A DNA stretch of 64,000 nt from Desulfatibacillum aliphaticivorans DSM 15576 (GTDB taxonomy: Bacteria > Desulfobacterota > Desulfobacteria > Desulfobacterales > Desulfatibacillaceae): the NCBI RefSeq assembly GCF_000429905.1, contig NZ_AUCT01000020.1, positions 1-64,000 of the forward strand. The letters are read 5' to 3'. Position 1 is the stretch's first letter. The number at the start of each line of letters is the position of its first letter. The position numbers and the translations under genes were made by a program. Positions 60,100 to 64,000 of the stretch are shown here, in pieces. Below the pieces are notes generated by a model that was given only the letters and a program-made list of their open reading frames with translations, made no database searches and was not told the DNA's origin.

Positions 60100-60927
60100 C
60101 TACTCCTGATTATTATTTATCGCCACGATGGCTATGTTGTGACTATCCGCCAAGTCAACCATGGCCTCGCGGTCGAACACAACGGCGGCTCCGGCCGCCA
60201 GGGCCAGGGCCGTGCACCCGTTGGGTATCATGTTTTCAATGGTTTTGGCGCCTGCCGCCGGCAGGTCGAACCGGTGGTCCTGGTTGGGCTTGGGCATTTT
60301 GACCACCACGGCGTTACTGGCTTCAAGCTCTCCGGCTCTTTTAATGGCCGCGTCCGTGCCTTCAATGGCTTCCACGCAAATAACGCTTCCCCGCGTGAGT
60401 ATCAGGCACTGGCCGATATCCAGGGGGCCGATTTTCTGCAGCAGTTCATGGCCCAGTTTGATGTCTGCCGCTTCCTGCTCCGTGGGCTGCCTTTGAGTCC
60501 ACACGCCTTCGGGCGCCAGCAGATGAGGCAAAATGCTGGTGGCTGCAATCACCTGGATGCCGTGCTTTTCCACGGCCTGGGCCACGGCCCGAAGCACCAT
60601 GTCGTCTCCGGTGGCGTCAATGGAGGCCAAGGCCTCCAGGGCCAGGGCGTCGGGGGCGAAGTCGGTCATGAGCCTGGCTTTGGTGATTCCTCCCAACATA
60701 ACGGCTTTGGTCACGTTGTTTTGGAGGAAAAAATCCATGATTTTTTGCAGCTCGCCGATTTTCACCCACAGGATCCCGTCCGTTTCCTGGGCCAGATCCT
60801 CTTCGGTTTCATTCGTGTGGGCTGCGGCGTACACCTGCATGCCCGCCTTGCGGGCCGCCCGGGCGAAAAGCAAGGGGAACTGTCCGTTCCCCGCTACAAT
60901 GCCTATATTGGATGATTTTTCTGACAT
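60100..60927 (-). CDS. lpxI: UDP-2,3-diacylglucosamine pyrophosphatase LpxI
   Basis: Cleaves UDP-2,3-diacylglucosamine to lipid X and UMP, replacing LpxH; 275 residues from the ATG at 60927 (MSEKSSNIGIVAGNGQFPLL), with GGGAGTCGC about 6 bases upstream; TTG two codons earlier is less likely. The family (DUF1009) shows AVMLGGITKARLM in the N-terminal domain and GSVICVEAIEGTDAAIKRAG and DLPAAGAKTIENM in the C-terminal catalytic domain. Found between lpxA and lpxB as usual for deltaproteobacteria. Confidence 0.94.
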   Translation of the reverse strand: MSEKSSNIGIVAGNGQFPLLFARAARKAGMQVYAAAHTNETEEDLAQETDGILWVKIGELQKIMDFFLQNNVTKAVMLGGITKARLMTDFAPDALALEALASIDATGDDMVLRAVAQAVEKHGIQVIAATSILPHLLAPEGVWTQRQPTEQEAADIKLGHELLQKIGPLDIGQCLILTRGSVICVEAIEGTDAAIKRAGELEASNAVVVKMPKPNQDHRFDLPAAGAKTIENMIPNGCTALALAAGAAVVFDREAMVDLADSHNIAIVAINNNQE

Positions 60928-60978
60928 GATCAAGCGACTCCCAGCTTGGGGGGCACACGCGCCGGAAGACCGGGGCGG

Positions 60979-61767
60979 TTAATCCCGGCCCGGCTTGCCC
61001 CGGGTGACCCCGCGCTTGGAGGATTCCAGGAATTGGAGGAAAGTTTGAACTTCCGGCAGATCAGGAACTTCCGCCTTAACGCGTTCAATGGCCTCGTTCA
61101 TGGTCAGGCCGATGCGAAAGATGATGCGGTAAGCCTTTTTCAGGGCGTCCAACACCTCGGGAGTAAAGCCGTGGCGCTTGAGACCGACCTTGTTCAGGCC
61201 GTGAAGCCTGGCCCGGTCGCCCGCCGCCAGGACGTACGGAGGAATATCCTTGGGCACCGCGGATTTTCCGCCTACAAAGGCGTAGTCGCCCACGCGGGTG
61301 AACTGGTGGATGGCCACCAGACCGCCGATGGAGGCGTAATCGCCGATTTCAACGTGCCCGGCCAGGGTGGCGGCGTTGGAGAAAAGCACGCCTTTGCCGG
61401 TTATGCAGTCGTGGGCAATGTGGGTGTACGCCATCAAAAAGTTGTCGTCCCCCAGTTTGGTGAGCCCGCCGCCGAAGCCGGTCCCGCGATGGATGGTCAC
61501 GAACTCGCGCACCAGGCAGCGGTCGCCGATCACTACATGGGACTCCTCTCCGGCGAATTTGACGGATTGGGGCGTGGCCCCAATGGCTGCGTGATGAAAA
61601 ATCCGGCAGTCAGCCCCGATGGTGGTGAATTCGTCAATGGTCACCATGGAGCCAATAACGGTGTTGTCTCCAATTTTTACGTTATTGCCGATTACGGTAA
61701 ACGGTCCGATGGAGACGTTTGCGCCTATTTCAGCGTTTTTATGAACAACAGCCTGCTCGTGGATCAT
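60979..61767 (-). CDS. lpxA: UDP-GlcNAc O-acyltransferase
   Basis: First enzyme of lipid A synthesis: adds 3-hydroxyacyl from ACP to UDP-GlcNAc. 262 residues; left-handed beta-helix of hexapeptide repeats (ENAVVHKNAEIGANVSIG-type triplets) over residues 1-190, catalytic His in YTHIAHDCITG (about 116), and a C-terminal helical domain (190-262). Three bases separate it from fabZ. Its partner Gfo/Idh gene leaves open that the acceptor is a diamino sugar. Confidence 0.96.
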   Translation of the reverse strand: MIHEQAVVHKNAEIGANVSIGPFTVIGNNVKIGDNTVIGSMVTIDEFTTIGADCRIFHHAAIGATPQSVKFAGEESHVVIGDRCLVREFVTIHRGTGFGGGLTKLGDDNFLMAYTHIAHDCITGKGVLFSNAATLAGHVEIGDYASIGGLVAIHQFTRVGDYAFVGGKSAVPKDIPPYVLAAGDRARLHGLNKVGLKRHGFTPEVLDALKKAYRIIFRIGLTMNEAIERVKAEVPDLPEVQTFLQFLESSKRGVTRGKPGRD

Positions 61768-61770
61768 CAG

Positions 61771-62211
61771 TTATTTTCCCCAGCCCGCCATGAGTTCGGC
61801 CTCTACGGCCAATTCGCCGTCTATGGTGGCTGTTCCCTTCATCTTCATGATGTTTCTTTTTTGTTTGTAGTCCGTAAGCTCAAAAATAATCTGGTCCCCA
61901 GGGAGGACCGGCTTGCGAAAACGCACTTTGTCAATGCCCAGGAAGTAAATCGGCTCCCCGCGCTCCCGTTCCGGATGGGTTTCAAAAGCCAGCACTGCGG
62001 CTGTTTGGGCCATGGCCTCCAACACCAAGACGCCGGGCATGATGGGTTCGCCGGGGAAATGCCCCTGGAAAAACGGCTCGTTAATGGTAACGTTTTTCAA
62101 CCCTTTTACATATTCCCCCGGAACCAGCTCCAGGATTTTATCCACAAGCAGAAAGGGATACCTGTGCGGGATGATTTCCATGATTTGCCGGACGTCAAAG
62201 AGCGAGGTCAT
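61771..62211 (-). CDS. fabZ: 3-hydroxyacyl-ACP dehydratase FabZ
   Basis: Hot-dog fold dehydratase of fatty acid synthesis, 146 residues. Catalytic His in FFQGHFPGEPIMPGVLVLEA (about 47-66), with the Glu 14 residues later, is present; IPHRYPFLLVDKI at the start and VDKVRFRKPVLPGDQ in the middle are typical. Its start overlaps the end of lpxD by 4 bases. Confidence 0.96.
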   Translation of the reverse strand: MTSLFDVRQIMEIIPHRYPFLLVDKILELVPGEYVKGLKNVTINEPFFQGHFPGEPIMPGVLVLEAMAQTAAVLAFETHPERERGEPIYFLGIDKVRFRKPVLPGDQIIFELTDYKQKRNIMKMKGTATIDGELAVEAELMAGWGK

Positions 62212-63239
62212 GAGATTTTATCCTCTAAGTTTTTGATGCGTTTGGCAAGATTTCTGATTTCCTTGGCCAATTCCGGCAATTGGGGGATGATCCGCTGCAC
62301 CCGCAGCCATAGCCTGTGGGGGATGCCGGGACTTCCTGAAATAAACTGTCCGCCTTCCAGGTCCTTGGCGATGCCGGCCTGAGGGCCTATAACGGTATCG
62401 TCGCCTATGGTGATGTGGTCGCTGATTCCCGCCTGCCCGGCAATGACCACGTGACGGCCCAACTTGGAGCTGCCTGAAATGCCGGCCTGGGCCACCAGCA
62501 GGGCGTTGTCTCCCACCTGGACGTTGTGGCCCACGTGCACCAGGTTGTCGGTTTTGACGCCATTGCCTATATAGGTGGTTCCAAAGGTCGCCCTGTCTAT
62601 GGTGTTGTTGGCGCCGATTTCCACGTCATCACCTATACGCACGTTTCCGATCTGGGGGATTTTTTCATATCTTCCCCCGTCAGGCGCAAACCCGTACCCG
62701 TCCGCGCCGATTACCGTCCCCGCGTGGATGATCGTCCTGTCGCCCACTTGGCAGTTATTCAGGATGGTCACGTTGGGGTATAGGGTCACGTCGTCGCCGA
62801 TTTTCACCCCATCGCCTAACACGACATTGGGCATGAGGATCACATTGGAGCCCACGGCGACGCCGGAGCCGATGACAACCCCGGGGGCGGCGGAAAAGTT
62901 GTCGCCGCTGGAAAAATTTTCGCCTACATGAGCGCCGGGATGAACGCCCGGGGCCGGCTTGGGCGGCGGATTGTACAGGGCGATGGCCCTGGCGAAACAC
63001 GCGTAGGGATTTTGCACTCTAAGGAGGTTTCGATCCGCATCCGGAGCGTTGGCCGCAACAATCACGGCGCCCGCCCGGGTTTCGGCCAGCCGCTTGAAAT
63101 ATTTGGCGTTGACCGCGCAGGTGATATGCTCCGGCCCCGCCTCTTCAAAGGGCATGACGCCCGAAATTTCCAGGGCCGGGTCTCCCTGAACGGCGCCTCC
63201 CAAATACTCGGCCAGGTAATCCAGGGTGTAAGTAGTCAT
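62208..63239 (-). CDS. lpxD: UDP-3-O-acylglucosamine N-acyltransferase
   Basis: Adds the second 3-hydroxyacyl chain (N-linked) to UDP-3-O-acylglucosamine. 343 residues: N-terminal uridine-binding domain (1-100; ITCAVNAKYFKRL), then left-handed beta-helix with many hexapeptides (IGDDVTLYPNVTI), catalytic His in VHVGHNVQVGDN (about 236-247) and second His in AGISDHITIG (about 277). It lies four bases from the ompH gene and overlaps fabZ. Confidence 0.96.
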   Translation of the reverse strand: MTTYTLDYLAEYLGGAVQGDPALEISGVMPFEEAGPEHITCAVNAKYFKRLAETRAGAVIVAANAPDADRNLLRVQNPYACFARAIALYNPPPKPAPGVHPGAHVGENFSSGDNFSAAPGVVIGSGVAVGSNVILMPNVVLGDGVKIGDDVTLYPNVTILNNCQVGDRTIIHAGTVIGADGYGFAPDGGRYEKIPQIGNVRIGDDVEIGANNTIDRATFGTTYIGNGVKTDNLVHVGHNVQVGDNALLVAQAGISGSSKLGRHVVIAGQAGISDHITIGDDTVIGPQAGIAKDLEGGQFISGSPGIPHRLWLRVQRIIPQLPELAKEIRNLAKRIKNLEDKIS

Positions 63240-63243
63240 GGCT

Positions 63244-63765
63244 TTATTTTTTGTGCCTGGCGTTGATTTCCTTGATAACCTGGTCCGTGATGTTCATGCC
63301 GTCCAGGTTGAACATGACCCCGCCTTCCTGACGTTCTATGATCAGCGTATATTGCTCTTTTTTTGCGATTTCGTCCACCACGTCCAGGATGGCTTTGTGG
63401 AGGCCGGTGGTCAGGGTGTATTCCAATTGCTTGAGTTCATCCAGGTATTTCTTCTGCAGAACCTGGAAGTCGCCCGACTCAATGCGCAACTGGCGCATTT
63501 TCTCTTCTTTGACTTCGTCTTTAAGGAACTTGGCCTGGCTTTCCAATTGCTGCTTCAGGTTGTTGAGAGAGGTTTGGCGCGCTTCCAGATCGGCCGTTTT
63601 CTTCTCGGTTTCAGTCTTTAGTTGACTGGAATAGTCCATACCCATTTGGGAGGTTTCCATAATTTTTTGGACGTCCACGATTCCAATTTTGTTGGCCAAA
63701 GCGCAGGGAATTCCCATTGCAAAGACAAGAAGTAAAGACAAGATTGCTAATTTTGTACGCATCAA
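63244..63765 (-). CDS. OmpH/Skp family periplasmic chaperone
   Basis: Periplasmic chaperone for outer-membrane proteins, 173 residues. Signal peptide about 1-24 (LSLLLVFAMGIPCALA), then IGIVDVQKIMETSQMGMDY and a long coiled coil (about 45-130), ending with a short helix and DQVIKEINARHKK. It sits in the usual place between bamA and lpxD. AAGGAGGCTGTTTG precedes the ATG at 63765. Confidence 0.92.
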   Translation of the reverse strand: MMRTKLAILSLLLVFAMGIPCALANKIGIVDVQKIMETSQMGMDYSSQLKTETEKKTADLEARQTSLNNLKQQLESQAKFLKDEVKEEKMRQLRIESGDFQVLQKKYLDELKQLEYTLTTGLHKAILDVVDEIAKKEQYTLIIERQEGGVMFNLDGMNITDQVIKEINARHKK

Positions 63766-63808
63766 ACAGCCTCCTTAATTATAATTGCGTTGCATCGTTT
63801 TTTTCTAA

Positions 63809-64000
63809 CTAAAAAGCGCCGCCCATGGTGAACTCCCAGCGGCCGTCAGAGTCTTCGTCTCCCTGAGGATCGATGATGTAACCCCTTTCCAGGCGAATGG
63901 GGCCGACCGGAGAGTACCAGCGAATTCCAAAGCCCCAGCTTTCGCGCAGCTTTTGCAGGTTCACGAGTTCTCCGTTATTGTACACATCGCCTGTATCATA
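63809..64000 (-). CDS. bamA: Outer-membrane assembly factor BamA (C-terminal end only)
   Basis: Last 63 codons of the barrel protein that inserts outer-membrane proteins; the rest lies beyond the window. The end reads SWGFGIRWYSPVGPIRLERG, then IIDPQGDEDSDGRWEFTMGG and AF, with the terminal Phe of outer-membrane barrels and the conserved GxxxxSPxGP(I/L)R region of Omp85 proteins. It is followed 43 bases later by ompH, as in most Gram-negatives. Confidence 0.93.
   Translation of the reverse strand, partial: YDTGDVYNNGELVNLQKLRESWGFGIRWYSPVGPIRLERGYIIDPQGDEDSDGRWEFTMGGAF

Noticed and set aside
59104..60915. 603-codon open frame on the plus strand
   Set aside because: Antisense to the Gfo/Idh and lpxI genes, which have clear family motifs; the product has no recognisable features.

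Overview
The window looks like chromosome of a Gram-negative, anaerobic, sulfate-reducing Desulfobacterota (deltaproteobacterium), most likely a Desulfobacteraceae member such as Desulfatibacillum. This is an inference from gene content: a multihaem cytochrome / HybA-type ferredoxin / NrfD module, a sigma54 activator, LpxI instead of LpxH, a Gfo/Idh gene inside the lpx operon, and many large secreted or outer-membrane proteins. No rRNA and no CRISPR array were seen. One tRNA gene (Ser, CGA) is present.

Layout. 1-0.8 kb: an IS110-type transposase cut by the window edge, followed by hairpin repeats. 1.3-3.3 kb: ilvD and a small unknown gene. 3.8-7.2 kb: an RND exporter overlapping a metallo-hydrolase gene. 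7.6-8.3 kb: a zinc-ribbon/TM2/pilin-core fusion. 8.5-15.9 kb: an electron-transfer locus (DUF1638 protein, flavodoxin, 13-haem cytochrome, NrfD-type membrane subunit, Tat ferredoxin, porin) with a divergent PAS-sigma54 activator at 16.2-17.6 kb. 17.9 kb: tRNA-Ser. 18.5-20.6 kb: an SDR-fold protein overlapping a PlsC-like acyltransferase. 20.6-21.7 kb: gene-free, packed with interspersed repeats.

21.7-49.2 kb is a cell-surface region. On the minus strand are a glycosyltransferase and a huge GT-C-like/TPR membrane protein. Divergent to them on the plus strand are a TPR/beta-barrel outer-membrane protein, a FecR-domain protein with a 20-threonine run, and a giant (about 4,080 residue) secreted multidomain protein. 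The giant gene is split in this sequence by a run of ten G; nine G would join signal peptide and body in one frame, so it is a candidate phase-variable surface protein. Its C-terminus has a Gly/Cys motif, a hydrophobic helix and an Arg cluster, as in CTERM sorting signals. Downstream, on the minus strand, are a nucleotidyltransferase-GT2 fusion, two paralogous polytopic membrane proteins and a spermidine-synthase-like membrane protein, perhaps involved in surface glycan or lipid-linked sugar work.

49.2-54.6 kb is the classical infC-rpmI-rplT-pheS-pheT-merR translation operon, with infC apparently using a rare AUA start and with hairpins between genes. 54.8-64.0 kb is the outer-membrane biogenesis operon: bamA (partial), ompH/skp, lpxD, fabZ, lpxA, lpxI, a Gfo/Idh oxidoreductase, lpxB, a DUF374 acyltransferase, msbA and a glycosyltransferase, with several 4-base start/stop overlaps.
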